NCBI GenBank assembly: GCA_021636625.1
Contig: JAJWLX010000094.1
Location: 1-9,248 of the forward strand
Length of the DNA: 9,248 nt
Reading direction: 5' to 3'
Origin: Prevotella sp.
GTDB lineage: Bacteria; Bacteroidota; Bacteroidia; Bacteroidales; Bacteroidaceae
In this document: positions 1 to 5,228 of the stretch, one piece after another
Numbering within the stretch: position 1 is the first letter of the stretch
How the letters are laid out: the number at the start of each line of letters is the position of its first letter
Made by a program: the position numbers and the translations under genes
Notes under the pieces: model-generated
The model's input: only the letters and a program-made list of their open reading frames with translations
What the model was told of the DNA's origin: nothing
The model's database searches: none

Positions 1-50
1 TACCATTTACTTTCCACTGCTTGTGGATCGTATTTACTTGCTAATTCCAT
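1..50 (-). CDS. valS: Valyl-tRNA synthetase, N-terminal fragment
   Basis: Read on the minus strand, an ATG at 50-48 opens a frame that runs off the left edge after 16 full codons: MELASKYDPQAVESKW. This is the characteristic start of ValRS, the class I synthetase that charges tRNA-Val in the cytoplasm: an 'L-A-x-K-Y-D-P' segment followed by 'V-E-x-K-W', just ahead of the Rossmann fold. Only about 2% of the protein is inside the window, so no catalytic motif (HIGH or KMSKS) can be seen. The leader (51-102) is purine-rich on the coding strand and has no clear Shine-Dalgarno site, which is common in Bacteroidetes. The gene is divergent from the rightward small-protein cluster. The identification rests on this short but distinctive N-terminus. 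Confidence 0.85.
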   Translation of the reverse strand, partial: MELASKYDPQAVESKW

Positions 51-102
51 TGTTTCTATCTAATTTTTATTCTTTTTCTTTCTTTTTCCTTAAAAAACGG
101 TG

Positions 103-110
103 CAAAGATA
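103..110 (-). promoter_or_regulatory. Putative valS promoter, -7 element TATCTTTG
   Basis: The minus strand reads TATCTTTG, an exact match to the Bacteroidetes primary-sigma -7 consensus TAnnTTTG. It lies about 50 bases upstream of the valS ATG. No good TTTG stands at the -33 position; that stretch is only T-rich. Transcription would start near position 96 and leave a leader of roughly 45 bases. Confidence 0.55.
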
Positions 111-132
111 CGAATTTTTGAGCGAAAAATGC

Positions 133-140
133 TATCTTTG
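133..140 (+). promoter_or_regulatory. Putative promoter of the small-protein/mazG cluster, -7 element TATCTTTG
   Basis: The plus strand carries TATCTTTG, matching TAnnTTTG, about 30 bases ahead of the ATG at 171. The nearest upstream TTTG (117-120) is only 12 bases away, which is too close for a standard -33 box, so that element is weak or absent. This is the only consensus-like element I found ahead of the rightward genes between 171 and 3165, so it may drive the whole run, although the gap at 1591-1663 could hold an unrecognised promoter. Confidence 0.55.
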
Positions 141-170
141 CATCAAAATTATTAATTTTTGCACAAAACG

Positions 171-404
171 ATGGTTAGTAATGCAGTAAAAGAAGTAACG
201 GAACAAGATAGGAGAAAAATGCTGGCCAGTTTTCTCTATGATATGGCGAAGCTGATGTTTGGCAGCGTTGCCGTTGGTGGATTATCGCCTCTGTTCACAG
301 GTAAGGGCTTGGGCGACATCAATATTGCGTGTGTATTTGTAGGCTTTATTTGTGGGTGTACGCTTGCTTATATTGCCAATGAATTGTTAAAATTTAAAGA
401 GTAA
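171..404 (+). CDS. Small two-helix membrane protein (77 aa), DUF6722-like
   Basis: The protein has a short charged N-terminus (residues 1-17, with 'EQDRRK'). A first hydrophobic stretch lies at about 20-42 (with 'LYDMAKLMFGSVAVGGL'), then a Gly-rich turn at 43-49, then a second hydrophobic stretch at about 50-72, ending in 'KFKE'. This suggests two inner-membrane helices with both ends in the cytoplasm. I chose the ATG at 171 over a TTG at 159: the ATG codon is stronger and lies about 24 bases after the expected transcription start. Neither has a clear ribosome site. The size, the 'D-x-A-K-L' start of helix 1 and the Gly-rich middle resemble the small Bacteroidales proteins annotated DUF6722; I recall this family only roughly. 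Function is unknown. The next miniprotein starts 4 bases after the stop, so the two are surely co-transcribed and probably translationally linked. Confidence 0.75.
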   Translation: MVSNAVKEVTEQDRRKMLASFLYDMAKLMFGSVAVGGLSPLFTGKGLGDINIACVFVGFICGCTLAYIANELLKFKE

Positions 405-408
405 GAAT

Positions 409-528
409 ATGAATTGGGATATTATGGGAGCTTGGTTTCTCTTCAATGTAATGATGTGTGTAGCTGCTGTTTCTTTCGCCATTTTCCTTAATACGAAAGC
501 GGGAAAGAAGTGGAAGAAGAATCTTTAA
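409..528 (+). CDS. Tandem membrane miniprotein A (39 aa), unknown function
   Basis: This small open frame starts at an ATG 4 bases after the stop of the 77-aa gene, preceded by a weak AAGA purine site. The product has a short N-terminus (MNWDIMGAW), one hydrophobic helix at about residues 7-28, and a basic tail ending 'NTKAGKKWKKNL'. The positive-inside rule would put the C-terminus in the cytoplasm. I believe it is real because the next frame encodes a clear relative: from 'SFAIFLNTKAG' onward the two differ at only two residues, while the surrounding DNA has diverged more. I do not recognise the family. Single-pass miniproteins of this kind often bind and tune larger membrane complexes, but nothing here shows a partner. 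Confidence 0.72.
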   Translation: MNWDIMGAWFLFNVMMCVAAVSFAIFLNTKAGKKWKKNL

Positions 529-636
529 AGATTATGGAAGTATATTTGTTCTTTAATGTTTTTATATTTGTGTTGGCTCTTTCTTTCGCCATCTTTCTTA
601 ATACGAAAGCGGGAGAGAAGTGGAAGAGAAATTTAT
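471..636 (+). repeat. Direct DNA repeat with 110-base spacing (3' halves of the two miniprotein genes)
   Basis: Positions 471-526 and 581-636 are direct copies offset by 110 bases. By eye, 45 of the first 50 bases match. The copies encode the shared tail of miniproteins A and B. Most mismatches are silent or conservative, consistent with a tandem gene duplication later held by selection. Confidence 0.8.
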
Positions 637-638
637 AA
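534..638 (+). CDS. Tandem membrane miniprotein B (34 aa), paralogue of A
   Basis: The ATG lies 5 bases after the stop of miniprotein A, with an AAAGA purine site at 527-531. The product starts MEVYLFFNVFIFVLAL, giving a helix at about residues 3-22, and ends 'SFAIFLNTKAGEKWKRNL'. It aligns without gaps to miniprotein A over 31 residues. The membrane half is only loosely conserved, while the last 18 residues are nearly identical, with conservative K-to-E and K-to-R changes. That pattern suggests selection on the tail rather than a chance open frame. It sits 13 bases ahead of mazG, whose ribosome site overlaps its stop codon. Function is unknown. Confidence 0.72.
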   Translation: MEVYLFFNVFIFVLALSFAIFLNTKAGEKWKRNL

Positions 639-651
639 AGGAATTTAAACA

Positions 652-1590
652 ATGCATACGAAAGAAGAAAAGTTAGCGGCGTTCAGCCGCTTGCTGGATG
701 TACAGGATCGTTTGCGCCTGCAGTGTCCATGGGATAAGAAGCAGACATTCGAGAGTCTTCGTCCGAATACCATCGAGGAGACTTTCGAGCTTTGTGACGC
801 CTTGATGAAGCGCGATTACAAGGATATCAAGAAAGAGCTGGGCGATGTGCTGGAGCACGTGATGTTCTATAGCATCATCGGCAGAGAAGACGGCGAGTTC
901 GATATCTGCGATGTCTGCAATCAGGAAGCTGACAAACTGATGTTCCGCCATCCTTTCATCAACTGGAAGGAAGAGGGCAACTGGACAGTTGCGAATCCTG
1001 ATATGTATATCAATGATGCGGGACAGGTGGTATATAAGGAGTCTGAAAAAGCAGAAACCGGGAAGGCAGAGGCGGGAAGCTCGGAAGAAACCCTGGCTCT
1101 TGGTGCCACCAAACCCAAGAATGCAGCCTCGGTAGAGAAAACCTGGGAGCAGATCAAGCAGCAGGAGAAAGATGGCAACGAGCGCGTTCTGAGCGGTGTG
1201 CCAAATTCCCTGCCATCCCTTATCAAGGCCTATCGCATTCAGGACAAGGCACGAAACGTGGGCTTCGACTGGAAGGAGAAAGAGGATGTATGGGATAAGG
1301 TACACGAAGAACTGGAAGAACTCAAGGCTGAACTTGCCAAGGGAGATAAGGAAAATTCAACCCAGGAACTCGGCGATTTCCTCTTCTCCGTCATCAATGC
1401 AGCCCGTCTCTACAAGCTCAATCCGGATAATGCGCTGGAGAAAACAAACCAGAAGTTTATCCGCCGTTTCAACTATGTAGAAGATCATTCGCTCAAGCAG
1501 GGTAAGAATCTGAAAGACATGAGTTTGGAAGAAATGGATAAACTGTGGGATGAAGCCAAGAAACAGGAAAGACTTCAGAAAGAATTGTAA
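652..1590 (+). CDS. mazG: Nucleoside triphosphate pyrophosphohydrolase MazG
   Basis: MazG hydrolyses NTPs and dNTPs to the monophosphate plus pyrophosphate, clearing non-standard nucleotides and, in E. coli, modulating the ppGpp response; it is a cytoplasmic dimer. Two MazG domains are visible. Domain 1 (about residues 14-101) has the family signature 'CPWDKKQTFESLRPNTIEE', metal-binding acids E42, E43 and E46, then 'KELGD' (E62, D65) and 'RHP'. Domain 2 (about 186-280) has 'SLPSLIKAYRIQDKA', 'NVGFDW', acids in 'EELEE' (219-223) and 'QELGD' (E239, D242), and 'NQKFIRRF'. The protein is 312 aa, against about 263 in E. coli. The extra length lies in the inter-domain linker (about 102-162), which is rich in Glu, Ala, Gly and Ser. 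An AAAGGA ribosome site at 637-642 lies 9 bases ahead of the ATG and overlaps the stop of miniprotein B, so the genes are in one operon. Confidence 0.95.
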   Translation: MHTKEEKLAAFSRLLDVQDRLRLQCPWDKKQTFESLRPNTIEETFELCDALMKRDYKDIKKELGDVLEHVMFYSIIGREDGEFDICDVCNQEADKLMFRHPFINWKEEGNWTVANPDMYINDAGQVVYKESEKAETGKAEAGSSEETLALGATKPKNAASVEKTWEQIKQQEKDGNERVLSGVPNSLPSLIKAYRIQDKARNVGFDWKEKEDVWDKVHEELEELKAELAKGDKENSTQELGDFLFSVINAARLYKLNPDNALEKTNQKFIRRFNYVEDHSLKQGKNLKDMSLEEMDKLWDEAKKQERLQKEL

Positions 1591-1663
1591 GCTTCAATAG
1601 GAGGAGCTTCATGATAAACAAGATAAATAGGACGTTTTTATAACAACAAAAACTATAAGGATT

Positions 1664-2224
1664 ATGAAAAGATTAGTTTATATGATGATGGCTTTGGTGG
1701 TACTCTTTGCTGCCAATAGCTGCAAGGATAAGAAAACCGCACAGGTAATCACTCCTACAGATTCCCTCGATCTGGAGGAGGTTGCCGATGATTCAACCAT
1801 CTACGGTGTTTGTGGTGAGGGTACATCTATGCACAATCTGGAGCTGATTTCTGATGAGGGAGATACGCTCTCAGTCTTTATCGATGATGAGCAGCCAGAC
1901 ATCGTGCTGGGTGGTTTGCTGGCAGGCGACCGCATCGCTCTTATCGGTTATAAGGCACAGGATGGAGAGATGATGGCACAGAAAATCATCAATCTTACTT
2001 CACTCTTGGGCAAGTGGACTTCACTCGACAAGAACTTCGACTTGCTGGAAGGCGGAGAGGTAAAAAACAATGTGAAGGCTGAGACCAATCCTTGGACTTC
2101 ATGGAAAATCCTGAACGGAAAGCTCCTGCTCAACAAGGATACCTTTGCCATCGACAAACTGGGCTCTGACAGCTTGATGCTGGAGAATACCCAGGGCATC
2201 TATGTCTTCAAGCGCCAGGAGTAA
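1664..2224 (+). CDS. Lipocalin-like lipoprotein (186 aa)
   Basis: A type II signal peptide is clear: a basic start (MKR), a hydrophobic core (residues 4-16) and a lipobox ending at C20 ('AANSC'), so the mature protein should be lipid-anchored. After an acidic spacer (about 30-45), a beta-rich segment (about 46-112) contains 'IYGVCGEGTSMHNLELISDEGDTLSVFID'-like alternation broken by 'LLAGDRIALIGY'. A second segment (about 114-183) starts 'LLGKWTS' and continues with 'WKILNGKLLLNKDTFAIDKLGSDSLML', the pattern of small Bacteroidales lipocalin-like domains. The two-part plan matches lipoproteins annotated as lipocalin family in Bacteroides and Prevotella. The ligand is unknown. A good ribosome site (AAGG, 1657-1660) precedes the ATG. 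It lies 73 bases after mazG and 26 bases before rnz. Confidence 0.8.
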   Translation: MKRLVYMMMALVVLFAANSCKDKKTAQVITPTDSLDLEEVADDSTIYGVCGEGTSMHNLELISDEGDTLSVFIDDEQPDIVLGGLLAGDRIALIGYKAQDGEMMAQKIINLTSLLGKWTSLDKNFDLLEGGEVKNNVKAETNPWTSWKILNGKLLLNKDTFAIDKLGSDSLMLENTQGIYVFKRQE

Positions 2225-2250
2225 ATTGTCATTCTAAATTTTAGATTAAG

Positions 2251-3165
2251 TTGGAACCATTTAAGATACATATACTGGGGTGTGGCAGTGCGCTGCCAAC
2301 CCTGAAACACAATGCTTCCTCGCAGCTCATAGAGATGCGGGGAAAGTGCTATATGATAGATTGTGGCGAGGGTGCACAGATGCAGTTCCGTCGTTCCCAT
2401 ATCCATTTCTCCAAGCTCAATGCCATCTTCATCACCCACATGCATGGTGATCATTGCTTCGGCTTGATGGGCTTGCTTTCTACACTGGGAATGCTCGGAC
2501 GTACATCTAAGTTAAGAGTCTATGCTCCAAAGGATTATGCTCCTCTGTTTAAACAACAGGTTGACTTCTTTATGCAGACGATGGAATACGAGATGGAGAT
2601 GATTCCGGTGGATACGGAGAAACAGCAGATTATCTACGAAGATCATTCTCTGTCAGTGGAGACGGTGCCTCTGAAGCATCGTCTGCCATGCTGCGGCTAT
2701 ATCTTCAGAGAGAAACCTACGCTGCCTCATATCAAGAGGGATATGATAGATTACTACGGCATCCCAATCAGTCAGATCAACAACATCAAGAATGGGGCTG
2801 ACTGGACCAACGAAGATGGCGAGGTGATTCCGAATGCCCGTCTGGTGACACCTGCCGACCAGCCCCGCAGTTATGCCTATATGAGTGATACCCGATATAT
2901 TCCGAATCTCTGGGAAAAGGTGAAGGGGGTGACGGTGCTTTATCATGAAAGTACTTATACTTCGGAGCAGGAAGACCGGGCTAAGATCTACAACCATAGT
3001 ACGGCGAAGCAGGCTGCGATGGTGGCAAAGGCTGCCGGGGTAGGCAAGTTGCTCCTGGGACATTATAGTGCGAGATATAATGATGAGACAGTTCTGCTGA
3101 AAGAAGCCAAAGAGGTTTTCGGGGAAAGCTATCTCACCAATGAGGGAATGGTTATCTCGGTATAA
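2251..3165 (+). CDS. rnz: Ribonuclease Z
   Basis: RNase Z is a zinc-dependent endonuclease that trims the 3' end of tRNA precursors at the discriminator base so that CCA can be added. The protein is 304 aa, typical of the short bacterial form. It opens with MEPFKIHILGCGSALPT, then 'IDCGEGAQMQFRRS', the metallo-beta-lactamase motif 'THMHGDH' (H63, H65, D67, H68), 'PLKHRLPCCGY' (H143), 'MSDT' (D213), the HST-like 'HSTAKQAA' (H249) and 'LGHYSARY' (H271). All zinc ligands are present. The exosite insertion lies at about 151-205. The start codon is TTG at 2251: an in-frame TAG lies at 2242-2244, and the next ATG (codon 29) would remove the conserved N-terminal strand. There is no clear ribosome site. 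It is the last gene before a strong hairpin. Confidence 0.96.
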   Translation: MEPFKIHILGCGSALPTLKHNASSQLIEMRGKCYMIDCGEGAQMQFRRSHIHFSKLNAIFITHMHGDHCFGLMGLLSTLGMLGRTSKLRVYAPKDYAPLFKQQVDFFMQTMEYEMEMIPVDTEKQQIIYEDHSLSVETVPLKHRLPCCGYIFREKPTLPHIKRDMIDYYGIPISQINNIKNGADWTNEDGEVIPNARLVTPADQPRSYAYMSDTRYIPNLWEKVKGVTVLYHESTYTSEQEDRAKIYNHSTAKQAAMVAKAAGVGKLLLGHYSARYNDETVLLKEAKEVFGESYLTNEGMVISV

Positions 3166-3169
3166 AAAC

Positions 3170-3209
3170 AACCTTGCATCAAAAAAAGTTTGTTTTTTGG
3201 TGCAAGGTT
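3170..3209 (+). terminator. Strong intrinsic terminator after rnz
   Basis: The arms 3170-3186 and 3193-3209 pair over 17 positions with a single T-G wobble, around a 6-base loop. The distal half of the stem is A:T, the proximal half is CCTTGCA/TGCAAGG, and TTTTGTGTTG follows. It begins 4 bases after the rnz stop. It separates the rnz unit from the sigma factor unit. Confidence 0.88.
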
Positions 3210-3249
3210 TTGTGTTGATATTCGTTTAATACATAAATGATAGAGAAAA

Positions 3250-3804
3250 TTGGAATCTGAAAAACTACTTTTGCACGACATCAAAGGCGGCAGTCGGGCG
3301 GCGATGCACCGGCTCTACGACCGCTACGTAGGATATGCCATGGCGGTAGCGCTGAGGTATGTCCCTTTACGTGATGATGCGGAGGATGTGGTGCAGGATA
3401 GTTTTGTGAAACTTTTCTCTGGTATTGCCAACTTCGAGTACAGGGGAGAAGGTTCGCTGAAGGCGTGGTTTCTCCGGATTGTGGCAAATGAGGCTATCAG
3501 CTTTACCCGAAGGCAGAGTCGCATCACTTTCGTGGATGAAGTTCCGGAAGATGTGAGTGACGACGAACCGGAGGTAGAACGGGTGCCGCCTGCCGTATTG
3601 ACGAAGATGATCGGTGAATTGCCCGAGGGCTATCGACTGGTTCTGAACATGTTTGTGTTTGAGCAAAGAAGCCATAAGGAGATTGCTGATCTGCTGGGCA
3701 TCAAGGAGAGTACCTCTGCTTCGCAATATCTAAGAGCCAAGAAGTTTCTGGCAAAGAAAATAAATGAATATCTAAATAATATAAACGAGAAAGAATATGA
3801 GTAA
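3250..3804 (+). CDS. ECF-type RNA polymerase sigma-70 factor
   Basis: This is a 184-aa extracytoplasmic-function sigma factor that would direct core RNA polymerase to a limited set of promoters. Region 2 covers about residues 22-90: 'RLYDRYVGYAMAVALRYV', the 'DAEDVVQDSFVKLF' core-binding segment, and 'FRGEGSLKAWFLRIVANEA'-like region 2.3-2.4 (here starting FEYRGEG). An acidic linker follows (95-112). Region 4 (about 117-172) has 'LPEGYRLVLNMFVFEQRSHKEIADLLG' and the recognition helix with 'STSASQYLRAKKFL'. The start is assigned to TTG at 3250 because TAG lies in frame at 3241-3243. An ATG at 3237 is one base out of frame. The stop overlaps the start of the next gene (ATGAGTAA), so the two are probably translationally coupled, and that gene likely holds this factor inactive. 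No consensus promoter is visible in the gap. Confidence 0.92.
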   Translation: MESEKLLLHDIKGGSRAAMHRLYDRYVGYAMAVALRYVPLRDDAEDVVQDSFVKLFSGIANFEYRGEGSLKAWFLRIVANEAISFTRRQSRITFVDEVPEDVSDDEPEVERVPPAVLTKMIGELPEGYRLVLNMFVFEQRSHKEIADLLGIKESTSASQYLRAKKFLAKKINEYLNNINEKEYE

Positions 3805-5179
3805 TCAAGATTGGACAAGCAAACTTCAAGACCAGTTGGCAGGCTATCAGGAGTCTGTCAGCCACGACTTGTGGGCAGGCATTGAACAATCGCTTGCTCA
3901 GAATAATATAGAATCTGTTTCGACGAATCCACAGACGATAGTTTCTGAAAGCTCAGAATCTACAGATTTACACGTTGGTTCAGAGGCTAAAAAGAATGCC
4001 AGGATTGTCTATTTCAAGCGATGGTCTGCGGCAGCAGCAGCCGTGGCATTATTGGGAATAGGTGGAAGCTATGTTTATCTGCACCAGGAGGATGTAGAAA
4101 GGGGTAATTTGCAATTGGTTGCATCTCAACCCGCTCCATCCCACGCTGTTTCAGCGGATTTGCAATCCACTGCATCTCAACCCGCTCCATCCCATGTTGT
4201 TTCAGCGGATTTGCAATCCGCTGCATCCCAATCCGCTGCATCCCGCATTGTTTCAGCGGATTTGCAATCCGCTGCATCCCAAAAGAAGACGAGTGATGTT
4301 CTTAAGGAAGAATCTGAGAATGAAATCTCTTTGCTTGCAGAGAATTCCGATCCGGCAGAACCAGTATCTGGGGATAAGGCTACTGATAGGTCTTCCGATC
4401 ATAAGGCCTTAACCCGCTCTACCGATCATTATTCGGCAGCGTATGCTTCTCAGTCTTATCATTTTGAAAAAAATGAGGAGGTTTCTGGCTGGTCGATGCA
4501 ACTCTATGCCGAAAACCTGACGCCAAGTTTGGGCGGTGTGAATTCCGACGCGTCTGGAGGCTATAATGATTTTAGCTATGGAACGATGGCAGAACCGATG
4601 CCGGGAGTGATCCCTGATCCAACGGCTGGAGGCATATATGGAGAAGAATATCTCTTGGCATCCTATAAGGCGATTCAAAGAAACCAGCAGGGGAATGTCA
4701 AGCATCATGCTCCGGTTTCCGTAGGTTTGCAGGTAGCCTTTGGCATTGCACCTCGTCTGTCTTTGAGTACGGGTTTGGTATATACACGCACTTCTTCTGA
4801 TTTTTATCCATACGCACCAAGTAGTAGCTACAATGTTCATCAGGTGCTTCATTATGTGGGTATTCCGGTGGGATTGAATTATGAATTCTGGCAGAGTGGA
4901 GGCTTCCATGCTTATGTGATGGCAGGTGCTGAGGCTGATTACAATGTGAAGAATGATACCGAAGAAGAGGGTGTAAAGAAAGAGAATGCCAAGCGAGACA
5001 GGGTGCAGTTCTCTGGAAAGGCTTCGCTCGGTGCGCAGTATGACATCACGCCAAAGGTGGGTCTCTATATCGAACCGGGTGCTAAATATTATTTCGATAA
5101 CGGAAGCCATGTGGAGAATACCTTCAAGGATAAGAAGTTGAATTTCAATCTCCAGTTCGGTTTGAGATTCAATCTATAG
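3797..5179 (+). CDS. Anti-sigma-like membrane protein with outer-membrane beta-barrel-like C-terminus
   Basis: This 460-aa protein has four parts. Residues 1-74 form a polar cytoplasmic segment with 'LQDQLAGYQESVSHDLWAGIE', the short helical motif of Bacteroidetes proteins encoded beside ECF sigma factors. Residues 76-95 are one Ala/Gly-rich membrane helix after basic 'YFKRW'. Residues 96-230 are a low-complexity periplasmic linker, including 17-residue repeats (104-162) and an acidic, Ser-rich stretch. Residues 305-460 are beta-rich, with alternating patterns such as 'VSVGLQVAFGIAPRLSLSTG', 'YVGIPVGLNYEFW' and a terminal 'LNFNLQFGLRFNL' ending in an aromatic-x-Asn-Leu, as in porin/PorT-like barrels. 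It probably binds the upstream sigma factor at the membrane and releases it on an envelope signal. Whether a one-helix protein can also place its barrel in the outer membrane is unresolved; the C-terminal part may instead be a periplasmic sensor. Confidence 0.8.
   Translation: MSNQDWTSKLQDQLAGYQESVSHDLWAGIEQSLAQNNIESVSTNPQTIVSESSESTDLHVGSEAKKNARIVYFKRWSAAAAAVALLGIGGSYVYLHQEDVERGNLQLVASQPAPSHAVSADLQSTASQPAPSHVVSADLQSAASQSAASRIVSADLQSAASQKKTSDVLKEESENEISLLAENSDPAEPVSGDKATDRSSDHKALTRSTDHYSAAYASQSYHFEKNEEVSGWSMQLYAENLTPSLGGVNSDASGGYNDFSYGTMAEPMPGVIPDPTAGGIYGEEYLLASYKAIQRNQQGNVKHHAPVSVGLQVAFGIAPRLSLSTGLVYTRTSSDFYPYAPSSSYNVHQVLHYVGIPVGLNYEFWQSGGFHAYVMAGAEADYNVKNDTEEEGVKKENAKRDRVQFSGKASLGAQYDITPKVGLYIEPGAKYYFDNGSHVENTFKDKKLNFNLQFGLRFNL
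4107..4280 (+). repeat. In-frame 51-bp tandem repeats, main units with a palindrome
   Basis: About 3.4 units with a 51-base period start at 4107, 4158, 4209 and 4260 (measured from the ATTTGCAAT core). They encode 17-residue units of the form VSADLQS-AASQ-PAPSH. Three units hold an inverted repeat with arms CAGCGGATT and AATCCGCTG around TGC, at 4152-4172 (one mismatch), 4203-4223 (perfect) and 4254-4274 (perfect). The first unit is degenerate. The period is a multiple of three, so gain or loss of a unit keeps the reading frame. The palindrome resembles intergenic REP-like palindromes of Bacteroidetes, an origin I infer from memory only. Confidence 0.9.
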
Positions 5180-5182
5180 TAT

Positions 5183-5225
5183 AAAAAAACAGAACTTTCG
5201 CACATGCGAAAGTTCTGTTTTTTTT
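5183..5225. terminator. Bidirectional terminator between convergent units
   Basis: A perfect 13-bp stem (CAGAACTTTCGCA at 5190-5202 with its complement at 5205-5217) has a tiny loop. It is flanked by seven A on the left and eight T on the right. It therefore gives a U-tract for transcripts from either side: the sigma unit from the left and the oxidoreductase from the right. It starts 3 bases after one stop codon and ends 3 bases before the other. Confidence 0.93.
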
Positions 5226-5228
5226 ATA

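Larger units (their letters stand above)
101..142. repeat. Perfect 10-bp inverted repeat joining two divergent -7 elements
   Basis: TGCAAAGATA (101-110) and TATCTTTGCA (133-142) are exact reverse complements separated by 22 bases. Each arm contains the -7 element of one of the two divergent promoters. The identity extends one base (valS side) or two bases (small-protein side) past the eight-base promoter consensus. The dyad is therefore mostly explained by two similar promoters placed head to head, but it could also be an operator. Confidence 0.6.

Noticed and set aside
159..170. TTG start at 159 for the small membrane protein, adding four residues
   Set aside because: The ATG at 171 is a stronger codon, and neither start has a supporting ribosome site. 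The TTG would also lie very close to the expected transcription start.
473..609. CTTTCG...CGAAAG inverted pairs inside both miniprotein genes (473-478 with 494-499; 583-588 with 604-609), a possible RNA hairpin
   Set aside because: The stem is only 6 bp with a 15-base loop, and its presence in both copies is explained by the gene duplication and conserved codons.
4107..4280. CRISPR array
   Set aside because: The repeats are contiguous, in frame and without unique spacers, and no cas gene is present.
4014..4412. Open frames overlapping the 51-bp repeats on the minus strand (4014-4277) and in another plus frame (4119-4412)
   Set aside because: They exist because the repeat lacks stops in these frames. 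They show no family features and sit inside the sigma-associated gene, whose frame is supported at both ends.
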